From Symbiodinium natans (Eukaryota; Sar; Dinophyceae; Suessiales; Symbiodiniaceae): a stretch of DNA of 64,000 bases. A model generated the notes under the pieces. The model saw only the letters and a program-made list of their open reading frames with translations, did not search any database and was not told the DNA's origin. The stretch covers positions 600,586 to 664,585 of the forward strand of contig CAJNDS010002279.1 of assembly GCA_905221605.1 (NCBI GenBank), in the 5' to 3' direction. Of the stretch, positions 48,430 through 60,000 are shown piece by piece (within the stretch, counting starts at the first letter, position 1; the number at the start of each line of letters is the position of its first letter). The position numbers and the translations under genes are program-made.

Positions 48430-50172
48430 GTTTAGGACACGGCGACACGGAACCTAATATGTATATTCACATATATAGAAAAGCCCCTTTGAATATAATT
48501 TTATCGCGACACGCATGATTTTTATTTTATAAGTGCGCGACAATAGTATAATTAAAGGCACCGTTCTTGGTTCATTGGGAACAAGCGGCGGGGTGCGCGA
48601 ATCGATCTGTCCGGCGGTGGCAATCTGATTTTGAGATGTTGCACGTGATCTTGGAGCATGCACAGATCAAGCGCGTCGACTTTCCGAAGACTTGTGATGG
48701 TGTGGCCCTTCTGCAAGGCACGGGTTGCATGTCGGTGAATCCGCGTTTCTTGTATACTTTGGCATTTCTTGCACAGATCAAGTACGGTCACCTCGATTCT
48801 CATGGTCATACTTTTGTTGTGACATGTTGGTCGCTTCATGTTCCTTCTGCTGTCCTGGGGCACTCTGTGGACCAGACTGTTCATCTCCACATGTTGTGCT
48901 GCTTCTTGTGACGTGGTCGCCTCACATTCGCTTTGATGTCCTGGGCCATCGTGCAGTTGAAGTCCTTGTGTTTCTCTGTCCATATCCAGATGGGTTTGCG
49001 CAAGGCAGTGATGCAGGGGTCATTAGGAAGCGCACGCTTGGGTGACAGTGACCGGGATTGAGTGAATTGAGTGGGTGGGGGCCTGAGTGCATGTTTCCAT
49101 GCATATTGCCCTTGGGGTGCCCCTCCCCCTGCCCGCACCACCACTAGTGCAGTCCGTGTTCCATACATTGTCTCATGTACAGCAATCGGGCAGTAGCGCT
49201 GGAGAAAGTGCACCTTGACGCCCGCGATGTTGACGATAAAATGCTGGGGCATCGTGCCGATCCTCCTTGCCGCACCCAGAATAGGTTGGTGTCAGAAACA
49301 GGTCAGAAACTACTATGTAGATGCTCTGGCCCCGGATCAGCTGAGGTGGCGACAGGCCACTGCCCATCTCAAGTCTCAAATATTTGGTGACGAGTTGCTC
49401 CCTGCCAAGAACCCAAAATATGAGCCTCAACGTACAGTGTCACCAGGGGCAGCACGGTGGAAGCTCCCCACAGCCCACGGAATACAGGGTGAGGCCAGCT
49501 GCCCAGTTATCCATGGCTTTGCTTGGCCTTTCCTTGGGCTGGCACAGAAAAGCTGTTCATGTCTTCACTTCTGTTCCTGAATTCTGAGCACAGATAAACC
49601 AAATCCTAAACCCCCTAAACCACATAATTCTCGAAACTGAAGTGGTCTGAGCCCCACACCCCGAGCAAAGCCACCTCCGGCGAAAAGAAGTCCGGAGTCC
49701 CAGCCTTGACAACACCAAGCCCTGAAGCACCCCACGGCGCCCCCTAGTCTCCGAATTTGTGCCAATAGCTCTGCTCTATCTTTGCTCTCTGTTCCCTTGT
49801 TCTCTCAAAGACATTGGAGTGGAATCCTGAACTGCGCTCAATGATTTCAGCACGTGTTCAAACCCTATGAGCGTCGCACTAGCCCCTGTCGGCCATTGTC
49901 TTCGCAGCTGCTGCCGAGATCACAAATCTTTAGCCTGCCAAAGGGAGTAAAGGTCGCCAGCTAAGACGATTGAGAATCCATCCGCAGACCAGCAGACCGG
50001 GGGCTCGACCCCCTTGTGACGCAGTAGCGAAAAAGATGCATCTATGAGATGAGCAGAACATCAAACTCGCGCGACACGCGAGGCACGGCTACAACAGTCT
50101 GGCGCATGTTGCATTCTTCGTAACTCACCAAATAGACGCCCCACCCAGCTCACAACCTCCCAGTTCTTGCCT
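48430..50172. other. Unique host sequence without telomere-like repeats, unresolved
   Basis: About 1.7 kb with many competing open frames on both strands (for example minus 48552-48983, plus 49215-49580). None shows a family motif I can name and none is clearly favoured. A decayed retroelement or untranslated exon is possible. Confidence 0.35.
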
Positions 50173-50490
50173 GAACTGCAATGCGAAGCACTACAAGAGC
50201 TCCCAGAGATATATCCCATGATTCACACACACACAGCTGGAGACACACTGATACCATGCAACTCCTGTTGGTGCAAAGCAATACAAGAGCACCCCGAGTT
50301 ATTTCGTGATTCAGACGCGGCATTCACACACCGCTTCAGTCACACGTACGCCATGCAACTCCTGGTGGTGCAAGGCAATACAAGAGCACGAGTTCTCCCT
50401 TGATTCAAATGGGGCGTTCCCACACCGCTCGAAACACATGGATGCGTGCAACTCCTGTGGTGGTGCAAAGCAATACAAGAGCTTCCCGAG
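50173..50490. repeat. About 95-bp tandem repeat, four units
   Basis: Core ATGCAACTCCTGTTGGTGCA, then AAGCAATACAAGAGC, recurs at about 50256, 50353 and 50446, with a diverged first copy at 50173. A second duplication (TTGCAGCACACAGAGC) follows at about 50503 and 50580. Confidence 0.85.
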
Positions 50491-50854
50491 TTGTGCGTTT
50501 GTTTGCAGCACACAGAGCCCCAGAAAGAGCGAGTGACCGTCCGTTGCTGAACAAGCACTCCTCGTTGTGTCGTGTTTCTTGCAGCACACAGAGCTCGCGG
50601 CGACAAGGCTACAAGCCTACAAGTACCAGTGTGCTTCGAGGACAGGCGCCTTCGGAGATTAAGAAAAAGTGGGTAGTCAGCCAATGCTGCAGAGTATCGA
50701 GGCAGCAGTCTTGAACATCTTTGCAAACGATGGCTGCCTAATCTATTGCCTATTGCACGTACAGCTGCGCCTCCCGCTCCGTGTCAACAGCAAGTTGGCG
50801 GGCTTAATGTCGCGGTGGATGATGTTGCGACTGTGCCAGGCATGGGATCCCACA

Positions 50855-50993
50855 GCGCTTATTATAATATAGTTCGTGCTTTCATTACAACTATATTATA
50901 AGCGCGTACACGTGAAGAGAACACCATAAACACTATTAATAGTATTATAAGGGAGTTTACGGACGCATGAATACTATTAATAGGGGCTTATGG
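50855..50993. repeat. Two adjacent AT-rich palindromes
   Basis: TTATTATAATATAGTT and AACTATATTATAAG pair at about 50858-50902. CCATAAACACTATTAATAGT and its near complement ending GGGGCTTATGG pair at about 50930-50991. Probably small palindromic elements. Confidence 0.65.
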
Positions 50994-51280
50994 GTGAACG
51001 AAACATGAACGGCCAAGTGCTCAGGGTCTTATTGTCAGGCCGTTGGCTTCCTCGTAATCAAGGATGTTTCAATTTCTGAGAGACGAGGGTAGTGACAGTG
51101 AGGAAGTCATTACACCGCTCATGCTGGACGGAACTTACCTGTCAAGGAATTTTGCTACCTTAGGACCTTTCCTAACCTTACTGCCGCCGTGTGCAAAAGA
51201 CCCCATAAGCTAATTTCGTACTTCGTTCATACATTCACTCCATTTCGTGCTTACATTCACTACGTTCATTTCATTAGAAT

Positions 51281-51311
<31 letters not shown>

Positions 51312-51433
51312 TATCTGTAGTGTAGTATGCCGGCTAATTTTCGGGGGAAATTCGTTGATGTTCGGGGGAAGGGATTTGTTGGCTGACGATGACCAGAACC
51401 ACCACAGCTTGTTGTTGAAACCTTCCTTCGAAG

Positions 51434-51534
51434 TTGGGATGTTCCCCCTTATGCTAACAGTCCTGGGTAGGGACGATAGTACCCCCTATGGAAATCCCTA
51501 TGAAGGACTGTTAGTAAAAGGGGGAGCATCCCAA
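51434..51534. mobile_element. MITE family B (101 bp)
   Basis: TTGGGATGTTCCCCCTTATG ... GGGGGAGCATCCCAA, inner ACTGTTAGT/ACTAACAGT pair intact. Confidence 0.88.
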
Positions 51535-51680
51535 CCTCCAAGCCCTACACGCCAAAACCAAAAAACCCAAAACCCTAAACCCCATGCGAAAACTTGCGCG
51601 CAAGCTTTGCCTCCCACCCAGCCCAACCGGGAATCGACGATTCAAGAAGATGGAAAGAGTTTAGGGCCTAGGGTTACTGT

Positions 51681-51687
51681 AGGATGT

Positions 51688-51718
<31 letters not shown>

Positions 51719-51788
51719 CAGTCTTCAATAGGGATTATTCTCGGGGGACTAGAATCACTGCAAAGGACTGTTAGGGGGAACATCCCAA
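51681..51788. mobile_element. MITE family B, poly-C expanded
   Basis: AGGATGT followed by about 30 C where other copies have CCCCC, then TAACAGTC ... GGGGGAACATCCC. Confidence 0.8.
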
Positions 51789-52239
51789 GTTTAGGGTTTA
51801 GGGATTAGGGCTTCGAGTTCAGGGCTGAAGAGTCGTTGGGGGATCAACCTCGTGCTGGCAGCTCTGATGTGGGGTGGTTCGGGGAGCTTGAAATATCAAG
51901 GGTTTTCTACGATTTGCTTAGAACAAAGCCCCCCCAAAACGAAAATTTATTGCCCTTATAAGGAAGATCGCTTTTGTTTTTTTTGGGGTCTTATGCAATT
52001 AGTAAATTCCAAAACCCATCATGATAGGTTGCCCAGTAACCTAGGATAAAAAAAACGGGGCGATTTTTTTATCTAGGCGCAAGCAGGATTGGCTAGATGC
52101 CGGTTTCTTGGTGGGCGCACGTGAGTTTATCTTGTTCCTACAGTGTTGAGGTTAGAGGCTTTGGGCTTCAGAGCCTAGTTTAGCTTTGATTTTTAGTGCT
52201 TAGGGTTTCGTCTCGGGGCATAGGGTTTACGGTTGCCTG

Positions 52240-52570
52240 AAGCACCCTAAACCCTAAACCCTAAGCCCTAAGCCCTAAGCCCTAAAACCTAAACCCTAAA
52301 GCCCTAAACCCTAAGCCCTAAGCCCTGAGCACTAAGCCCTACCCCCATAAGCCCCAAACCCCAAACCCTAAACCCTCAACCCTTAGCCCTAAACCCTAAA
52401 ACTTAAACACTAAACCCTCAACCCTCAATCCTCAGCCCTTAACCGTAAAACTTAAACTCTAAACCCTCAACCCTCAACCCTAAACCCTACACCCTAAGCC
52501 CCAAACCCTCAACCCTCAGCCCTAAACCCTAAAACTTAAAACTCTCAACCCTAAACCCTACACCCTAAGC
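52240..52570. repeat. Degenerate CCCTAAA/CCCTAAG/CCCTCAA array
   Basis: About 330 bp of diverged telomere-like units with a higher-order pattern in which AACTTAAA interruptions recur. Confidence 0.9.
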
Positions 52571-52655
52571 CAGCCCTTTTCCCGGCGCAGGTACAGCGCC
52601 GCTCGCACTTGGCTTGAGACAAGATTTTTCGAAGCACGGAGCCCCTCCCAAGCCT

Positions 52656-52700
<45 letters not shown>
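52656..52700. repeat. Poly-G run, 45 bp
   Basis: Uninterrupted G; length may be unreliable in assembly. Confidence 0.9.
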
Positions 52701-52701
<1 letters not shown>

Positions 52702-52796
52702 GCTCTTTAAGACCCTTCAAAGAAGGATTAGGGTTTAGGGTTTAGGGTTTAGGGTTTAGGGTTTAGGGTTTACGGTTTAGGGTTTAGGGTTTAGGG

Positions 52797-52925
52797 CATA
52801 TATATATATATAATACGTAGTATATAGTACATGGAAAGTTCACATATAACATAACCCTGTACAGTGCATATACATATACATATATATATATATATATATT
52901 ATGTATATATATATATATATATATG
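52797..52925. repeat. TA microsatellite
   Basis: Alternating TA stretches with short interruptions. Confidence 0.9.
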
Positions 52926-53157
52926 CAGAGAAACAATTGAAAACTATGGGATTCTTCGGAAGAGTGTAGAACATCCATATCTCTATGTACTCATATATAC
53001 AATCTATAGCCTATAGCATGCAACATATAAACCCCAAGAGAAACAACATTGAACCACTACAGAAAATACTCTCATAGAACGTCTGAGAAAATGTAGCGTA
53101 AATGTTACACAACCTTGATTGTGTTGCATATCATATTCGGTAGCAATTTCTAGTGCA

Positions 53158-53272
53158 TTTTACTAGACCCCAGAGTAACCCAGGAATAACAAGCGTGCCC
53201 TGCTTCGCTTAAAGAGGCTTACGAGGGAACCTAAATCCCTGAAACAAGGGAATAAGGGCCTACTCTGGGTCC
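53158..53272 (-). mobile_element. Introner-like element copy, complete
   Basis: On the minus strand: CTAGGACCCAGAGTAGGCCC, TTATTCCCTTG, TTCCCTCGTAAGCCTCTTTA and CCTGGGTTACTCTGGGGTCT, colinear with RCC1 intron 2. CTAG occurs at both ends. Confidence 0.7.
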
Positions 53273-53402
53273 TAGAACATGAGCATTCCATCCCTAAACC
53301 CTAAACCCTAAACCCTAAACCCTAAACCCTAAACCCTAAACCCTAAACCCTAAACCCTAAACCCTAAACCCTAAGCCCGAACATAAGCATCCTATCCCTA
53401 GG

Positions 53403-53478
53403 CTCAGAGGGGGCACGTGCTCGAAGAGGAGCTTGGCAGGCTCAGCTCGTTCACAGTGAGGCGCGGCTTGCTTTCATC
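53403..53478 (-). CDS. Putative host exon island
   Basis: Minus strand after TTTCGCAG (DESKPRLTVNELSLPSSSSS). Donor unresolved. It may belong to the helicase gene further right, as a downstream exon. Confidence 0.35.
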
Positions 53479-54175
53479 CTGCGAAAGTGGGGCTTAGGGC
53501 TTAGGGCTTAGGGTTGAGGGTTTAGGGTTTAGGGTTTCGGGTTTCGGGTTGAGGGTTTAGGGTTTAGGGTTGAGGGTTTAGGGTTGAGGGTTTAGGGTTG
53601 AGGGTTTAGGGTTGAGGGTTTAGGGTTGAGGGTTTAGGGTTTATATGGGGTATCAACACCCTGCAAGGTTGCAAACGCACAAAGCCCAGGGCAGATGTTG
53701 CGGCTTGGGTTCCTGGCCAAGGGTCTAGGGGCAGGGTTCAGGGCTTAGGGTTAGGGATTAGTCACCAGGGTTTAGGGGTTAGGGTTTAGGAGGGTTTAGG
53801 ATTTGGGGTCAATATAGTGGACTTGTCGTGAAAACGTCGACTTTGGGCTAGAAATCTCAAAGCCGCAGAAACCTAAATCCTAATCCCTAAACTCTCAACC
53901 CTAAGCCCTCGACCCTCAGCCCTTGCCCTAAACTCTATATCCTGAACCCCAATCCCTAAACCCTAATCACTAATCCCTAATCCTGAATGAACCCTAAACG
54001 CAAAGCACTGAAGAGCCGCTCACCTTTTGGGGGGAGGCGGCCCCCCAGGAGGCTCTCAAAACAGGTTCCGAGTTCAAGGTTATTTAGGGTTCGAGGATGA
54101 ATCTGCTGAGGGACTTTGGCCTTTTTGCGCGGGATTCGAGGGAGTCGCGATCTGGGGTTGAGGCTTAGCGCCCCT

Positions 54176-54375
54176 AAACCCTAAACCCTAAACCCTAAAC
54201 CCTAAACCCTAAACCCTAAACCCTAAACCCTAAACCCTTAACCCTAAGCCCTAAACCCTTAACCCTAAACCCTAAACCCTAAACCCTTAACCCTAAACCC
54301 TAAACCCTAAACCCTAAACCCTAAGCCCTAAACCCTTAACCCTAAGCCCTAAACCCTAAACCCTAAACCCTAACC
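54176..54375. repeat. CCCTAAA array with CCCTTAA and CCCTAAG variants
   Basis: About 200 bp; variants occur in a semi-regular higher-order order. Confidence 0.95.
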
Positions 54376-54392
54376 CCCAGGGTTCAAAGTGC

Positions 54393-54481
54393 CCCAAAAA
54401 GGGGCCTCTGCACTTCGGCGGAGATCTGCGACTGCGCTGACTCAGCCTGCTCCATGGCCTGCACCGGCACCCACACGTCGC
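54393..54481 (-). CDS. Putative host exon island
   Basis: Minus strand after AAAGAGAG; peptide DVWVPVQAMEQAESAQSQIS-like. Bounded by telomere-like arrays on both sides. Confidence 0.35.
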
Positions 54482-54686
54482 TCTCTTTAGGGTTTAGGGT
54501 TTAGGGCTAGGGTTTAGGGTTTAGGGCTAGGGTTTAGGGTATAGGGTATAGGGTTTGGGGTTTGGGGTTCGGGATTTGGGGTTTAGGGTTTAGGGGCGTA
54601 ATTTCTTACGGTTGCGGGTGTAGTCCTGAACCCTATAGGGCTAACGCCTAAACCCTACATCCTAAACCCTACATTTGGTGTAGGTA

Positions 54687-54800
54687 GGGGCCCAACAAAT
54701 CACATAAACATAAGGATCCTACAAACAGCTTTCTTTCGGAATCCCTCTTTTTGCGGCCCCAATAGTAGGATCCCTATGTTTATGTGGTTTCTTGGGCCCC
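54687..54800. mobile_element. MITE family D (114 bp)
   Basis: GGGGCCCAACAAATCACATA at the left and TATGTGGTTTCTTGGGCCCC at the right; inverted repeats of about 35 bp. Only copy seen here. Confidence 0.85.
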
Positions 54801-54917
54801 TAAACCCTACACCCTACACCCTACACCCTAAACCCTAAACCCTAAACCCTAAACCCTAAACCCTAAACACTCTCTAGCCTGTGTATATTTAAAAGCTAAT
54901 GGATTCGCGGTTTTCCA

Positions 54918-55370
54918 CCAAAATTTCCGGACAAGCACCAAAAATTCCCGGACAAGCACTAACAATTTCCGGACAAGCACCAACACTTCCCGGACAAGCA
55001 ACATTTCACGGCCAACCACCAACAATTCCCGGACAAGCGCCAAAAACTCCCGGACAAGCACCAAAAATTCCCGGACAAAGCACCACCAATTCCCGGACAA
55101 AGCACCAACAATTCCCGGACAGGCACCAAAAATGCCCGGACAAGAGCCAAAAACTCCCGGACAAGAACCAAAAATTCCCGGACAAGCACCAAAAATTCCC
55201 GGACAAACACCAAAAACTCCCGGACAAGCACCAAAAACTCCCGGACAAACACCAAAAATTTCCGGACAAGCACCAAAAATTCCCGGACAAACACCCAAAA
55301 TTTCCGGACAAGCACTTAATTTCCGGCCAAGCACCAAAAATTCCCGGACAAGCACCAACAATTCATGAAG
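54918..55370. repeat. 21-bp minisatellite, about 21 units
   Basis: Unit CCAAAAATTCCCGGACAAGC plus A. Because 21 is a multiple of three, long frames stay open on both strands (to 206 and 180 codons). Repeat peptides such as KIPGQAP or CLSGNFW are therefore not evidence of a gene. Confidence 0.93.
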
Positions 55371-55919
55371 CCAAAGCAGGGTTTCTGTCTGGATGGAGTG
55401 TAGGGGCTCAGGAGTGTAGAGGTTCAGGGTTTCGGGTTTAGGGTTCACGGTGCCTAAAAAAAGCCACAAGACCCTAAACCCTAGCCCTAAACCCTAAACC
55501 CTAAACCCTAAACCCTAAACCCTAAACCCTAAACCCTAAACCCTAAACCCTAAACCCTACACTGAAAGTTTCAGTTCAGCCCGACAGGGGGCGGGGAAGG
55601 CCTTGGTCCGAGAAAGCTGCCGGCTGAGTGTGGCTGTCGTGTCCAGGGAGCGGGTTAGGGCCCAAGCTTGTGTTCAGGGTTAAGGGTTTAGGGGGCTTAG
55701 GGCTACTTTTGTGGGGGAATTTCATCCTTTGGGGTTTTAGGCTGGGTTTAGGGTGTCGTAGGGTTTGGCGTTTACGCTTTGGGGTCTCAGGTTTCAGGGG
55801 TTAGGTCTTTCAGGGTTCAGGGTCCCTACTCCCCAAACCCCAAACCCTAAACCCCAAACCCCAAACCCTAAACCCTAAACCCTAAACCCTAAACCCTAAA
55901 CCCTAAACCCTAAACCCTA

Positions 55920-55984
55920 ACTCGGGCGCATTGTGTACCCAGAGAGCCCAGCAGCCCTGAACCAAAGGACTGCTCCTTAAAATC
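55920..55984 (-). CDS. Putative host exon island
   Basis: Minus strand after CTGTTTGTAG, a good acceptor; peptide DFKEQSFGSGLLGSLGTQCA. Co-oriented with and downstream of the helicase exons. Confidence 0.4.
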
Positions 55985-56744
55985 CTACAAACAGAGGGCC
56001 GAGACCCACTATTTAAGGAATGCACCTCGATTTTGGTTTAGGGTTTAGGGCTTAGGGCTTAGGGCTTAGGGCTTAGGGCTTAGGGCTTAGGGCTTAGGGC
56101 TTAGGGCTTAGGGTTACTTTAGGGATCCTAGTAAGATCTAAAGAGCTACAGTTCGGCGAACGGGGAAGATGACAAAAGGTGAGACTCGCCCAAACCCTGA
56201 TCATAAAGCCCGATAAGCCCTTTAAGGCCTGTAAGCCCTATAAAACCCTATAAACCCTGAAACTCTACACGACCATAAGCACCCTATAGAACCCTATAAA
56301 GACCTGCAAAAACCCAACAAAAACAACATAAAAACCCCATCAACCTTTTCGATCCCTTGTTATAAGGCGGCCCCCTATTATTTGGGGTACCCAAAGAGGG
56401 ACCCCAATTTCGAGAACCGACCCCACCCCCCCCCATAGGCCGTAAAAGGGGCAGAGTACAGAGTGGCGAGTGACGAGGGGTGAGGAGTGAGGGTTGAGAG
56501 CGTTTTGTATCCCACAGACCCTATATTGTCACAAACCCAAAACCTCAAGGGTTGAGGGTGCATGAGCCAAGAGGAACCCTCAACCCTTAATCCAAAACAC
56601 TAAACCCTAAGCCCTAAACCCTTAATCCAAAACCCTAAACCTTAAACCCTAAACCCTCAACCCTAAACCGCATGAGGCCCATTGGGTAGGGATCCCACAA
56701 CCTTAAAGCAAGGAAAGGTTCAGAGTTGTTGTCGCTTGGATTGG

Positions 56745-56898
56745 GTTTAGGGTTTAGGGTTTAGGGTTTAGGGTTTAGGGTTTAGGGTTTAGGGTTTAGG
56801 GTTTAGGGTTTAGGGTTTAGGGTTTAGGGTTTAGGGTTTAGGGTTTAGGGTTTAGGCGTTTAGGGTTTAGGGTTTAGGGTTTAGGGTTTGGGATTTAG
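56745..56898. repeat. TTTAGGG array abutting assembly gap
   Basis: About 20 units running into the N block, which suggests the gap is repeat-caused. Confidence 0.95.
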
Positions 56899-56998
56899 NN
56901 NNNNNNNNNNNNNNNNNNNNNNNNNNNNNNNNNNNNNNNNNNNNNNNNNNNNNNNNNNNNNNNNNNNNNNNNNNNNNNNNNNNNNNNNNNNNNNNNNN
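56899..56998. other. Assembly gap, 100 N
   Basis: Exactly 100 undetermined bases, likely a placeholder of unknown true length. It may hide an exon of the helicase gene. Confidence 0.98.
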
Positions 56999-57044
56999 CA
57001 CATAGCGTTTAGGGTTTAGGGCTGAGGGTTTAGATTTCAGGCAC

Positions 57045-60000
57045 GTGTCTGTTGACTTCTCGGCACGTGCTCTGCCGGCGCCCTGGATGTGCTGCCGCAC
57101 GGAATGGAATTGGTCCTGAGTCTGAGGCTTGAAGTAGGGGAACTCGACCCAAGAGTAACCTAGGAACAAAAAGGGTTTAGGGTTTAGGGTGTAGGGTTTA
57201 GGGACGCAAGAGTAACCTAGGAACAAAAAGGGTATCCTTTTTGGTTCAAAGGGGCTTGTGGCTTATAAGGGAAAAAAGGGAATGCGTTGCTGCTTCGGGT
57301 CATAGGGAATTAGCCGGTTTGATGTGTATAGATAGCTTCTTGAGGATTATAAGTTTGTAAGGTATAAGGAATAATATTCATGAGTTTTTGGCTCCTGTAT
57401 TGCGGGCTTGGGCTTGGCTTCAGAGTTAGCTGTTCAGGAAGTGCTTCTGGGGTACAGGGTTTGAATTATCGGGCTTGTGAATGTAGGGCATACGCTTGGT
57501 CTTCAATTCAATTCAGGGCAGGTTGTGGTTGCTCTGGAGAATCAAGACAATGCAAACTGGCACTAAAACCCTCAACCCCAAACTCTAAGCCCTAAAGCCC
57601 GGCGATAGCACTAAACCTGAAACCCCACACCCTAAACCTGAAGTCCTAACCTCTCATGCTCCCCCCCACCCCCGCAACTCATTGCGCGCGCAGAAGCCCC
57701 ACAATCAGGGGTTGGCTCGCCGAAAGCCTCATCCAAAAGCTGCGCCCCACCCCGGGCCAAACTCCAGTATCACGAGTAGCTACTCAGAGCAACCTCAACC
57801 CTAAACCCTAAACCTGTCGTTGCGCAAATAAGGCAAATATGAAATATCCCGAAAGCCAACCTGGCTAATCCGAAACCCTGAACCCTGAACCCTGAACCCT
57901 AAACCCTAACCCCTAAACCCTAAACCCTAAACCCTAAACCCTAAGCCCTAAACCCTAAACCCTAAACCCTCCCTCGATTTCTGGAAGCCCCAGGGTCAAA
58001 GCGGATGACGTAGTTCACCTGCGAGCTGCTTTAGGGTCCAGACTTTGGAGTCGGGGAGTTTAGGGTTTAGGGTTGAGGGTTTAGGGTTTCGGGTTTAGGG
58101 TTTAGGGTTTAGGGTTCAGGGTTTAGGGATTAGGGTTTGGGGTTTGGCTAGGGTCTAGGGTCTAGGGTTTAGGGGCTAGGGAGTCTAGGGTTTAGGGGAT
58201 TTTGGGTTTAGGGCTTGGGGAACCCGCACAACACCGACATCAACGGCACCCCCATCCGACACGCCACAAGCATGTCGCTGACAGGACGCCAAGGCTTCGG
58301 GCAACAAGGGAGAGATGGAGAGACTCTTTAGGGGTGGGTTTGAGGTTTAGGGTTTAGGGTGTCAGGCTTTAGGTTTCTGGGGATAAGGAAATTTAAGCGG
58401 GCATGGCGAGGTGAGCCAGTGTTCCGATGCACGTCGATTTCCACAAGCTTGCCTAGAGCAAACCGCATTTACAACCCTAAACCCTAACCCTGAGGTATTT
58501 ATGAACAGCAAGCGGGGTCATATACTCTCCACAACCCAAGGGCCCATACATCAAACCCGATAACTCCTGAAGGTAAGGAACCATATTCAAGGCCAGTATT
58601 GCTACCCTTAGACGGGGGGTATGAAAGATCATCGAAGGAGTATCTAGGGGGTACAGAAGGGGTGTCCTGGTCGCCGAAACACCCAAATAAGTCAAACTTC
58701 CTCCAATTAAACCCTAAACCGTAAAACGCAAACCGTAAACCGCAAACCGTAAATCCTAAACCCTAAAAGCTAAACCCTAAACCCTAAACCCTAAACCCTA
58801 AACCCTAAACCCTAAACCCTAAACCCTAAACTCTAAACTCTAAACTCTAAACTCTAAACTCTAAACCCTAAACCCTCAGCCGCCTCCGGCACGTCGATGC
58901 CCTCCTCCAAACTGGCTGTGGCCACCACCACGCGGTGCCCAGGCTGTTGGAGGTGCTCCAACCTTCCCGTCATGTGGGGGGCATTCGGGTTTATTCAGAG
59001 TTTAGGGTTTAGGGTTTAGGGTTCAGGGTTTAGGCATTGTGGTACATGTGTGGGCCAACCTCATGAAAATGGACCCAGAAGCTGGACACACCGGCCCTGT
59101 GAGTGAAAGCTTGGGCGTCCTTGCGCAACCTCTCAAATCTCGGATCCCCTCATCAACACCTGGCACACCCAAACCCTTTAGGGTTCAGAGTTTTGGGTTT
59201 AGGGTCTAGGGTCTTGGGGGGGTATAGAAGGGGTTCCCCCTATTTTGGGAAAGCGGATTCCCCCCTAAACCCTAAACCCTAAACCCTAAACCCTAAACCC
59301 TAAACCCTAAACCCTAAACCCTAAACCCTAAACCCTAAACCCTAAACCCTAAACCCTAAACCCTAAACCCTAATCCCAATGGCCAGGTCGCCCCTTCTTC
59401 GTCGCCGTCGGGCTGGAGTCCCCGGTGAGGCACTTCGCCAGAATGTCCGGCTTCCAACGCTTCAGCATCCTAGTGGGCTCTCAGGGCTTTATGTTTAACA
59501 GGGTTTTAGGGCTTTAGGCTTTAGGGTGTTAGGGTTTTAGGGTTTTAGGGTGTTAGGGTTGTAGGGCTTTAGGTTTTAGGGTTTTAGGGCTTTAGGTTTT
59601 AGGGTTTTAGGGCTTAGGGTTTAGGGTTGAGGACTTAGGTGCAAAAGAAGCGAAGCTTATCCAGGCGGCTGCAGCAGAATGCCTGCACTCAGCTTCTGCT
59701 CCACGAAGATGATGGCGCGGCATGGTGGGGCGTGCTCCGCCAGCCTGACTGAAAAGCTCAGTAGGGGTGGTGATGAGCTTAGGGTTGCTAAGCAGAACAA
59801 GATATGCTAAAAGCCCCCCTGGCCCCTAAGTATAGTTGGGTATAGTTAGTATAGCCCCCTCCTGGTAGAGACTTGAGGCCTAGCCCAGAGATCATACTGG
59901 GATTCCTATTGCACTGAGAAAATATTCCCCTATTCAAGGAGTATTGGGCAGTCCATGTGCTTAGAGCCCAGGGTTCAGATTCTTAGGGGATTGTGGTTTG

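Noticed and set aside
48552-48983. Minus-strand frame of 143 codons as a gene
   Set aside because: Competing open frames on the opposite strand, no motif, no clear splice signals; left as unresolved sequence.
50005-50035. tRNA-like T-arm (GGGGGCTCGACCCCC)
   Set aside because: Loop is five, not seven, bases, and no acceptor or anticodon arms pair around it.
54849-55469. Long repetitive frames on both strands (up to 206 codons)
   Set aside because: They follow from a 21-bp minisatellite whose length is a multiple of three; both strands being open argues against a real gene.
57045-57115. FANCM/Hef-type helicase
   Set aside because: Motif VI reads GRAR, as in Dicer and RIG-I-like proteins; FANCM-type helicases usually have GRTGR.
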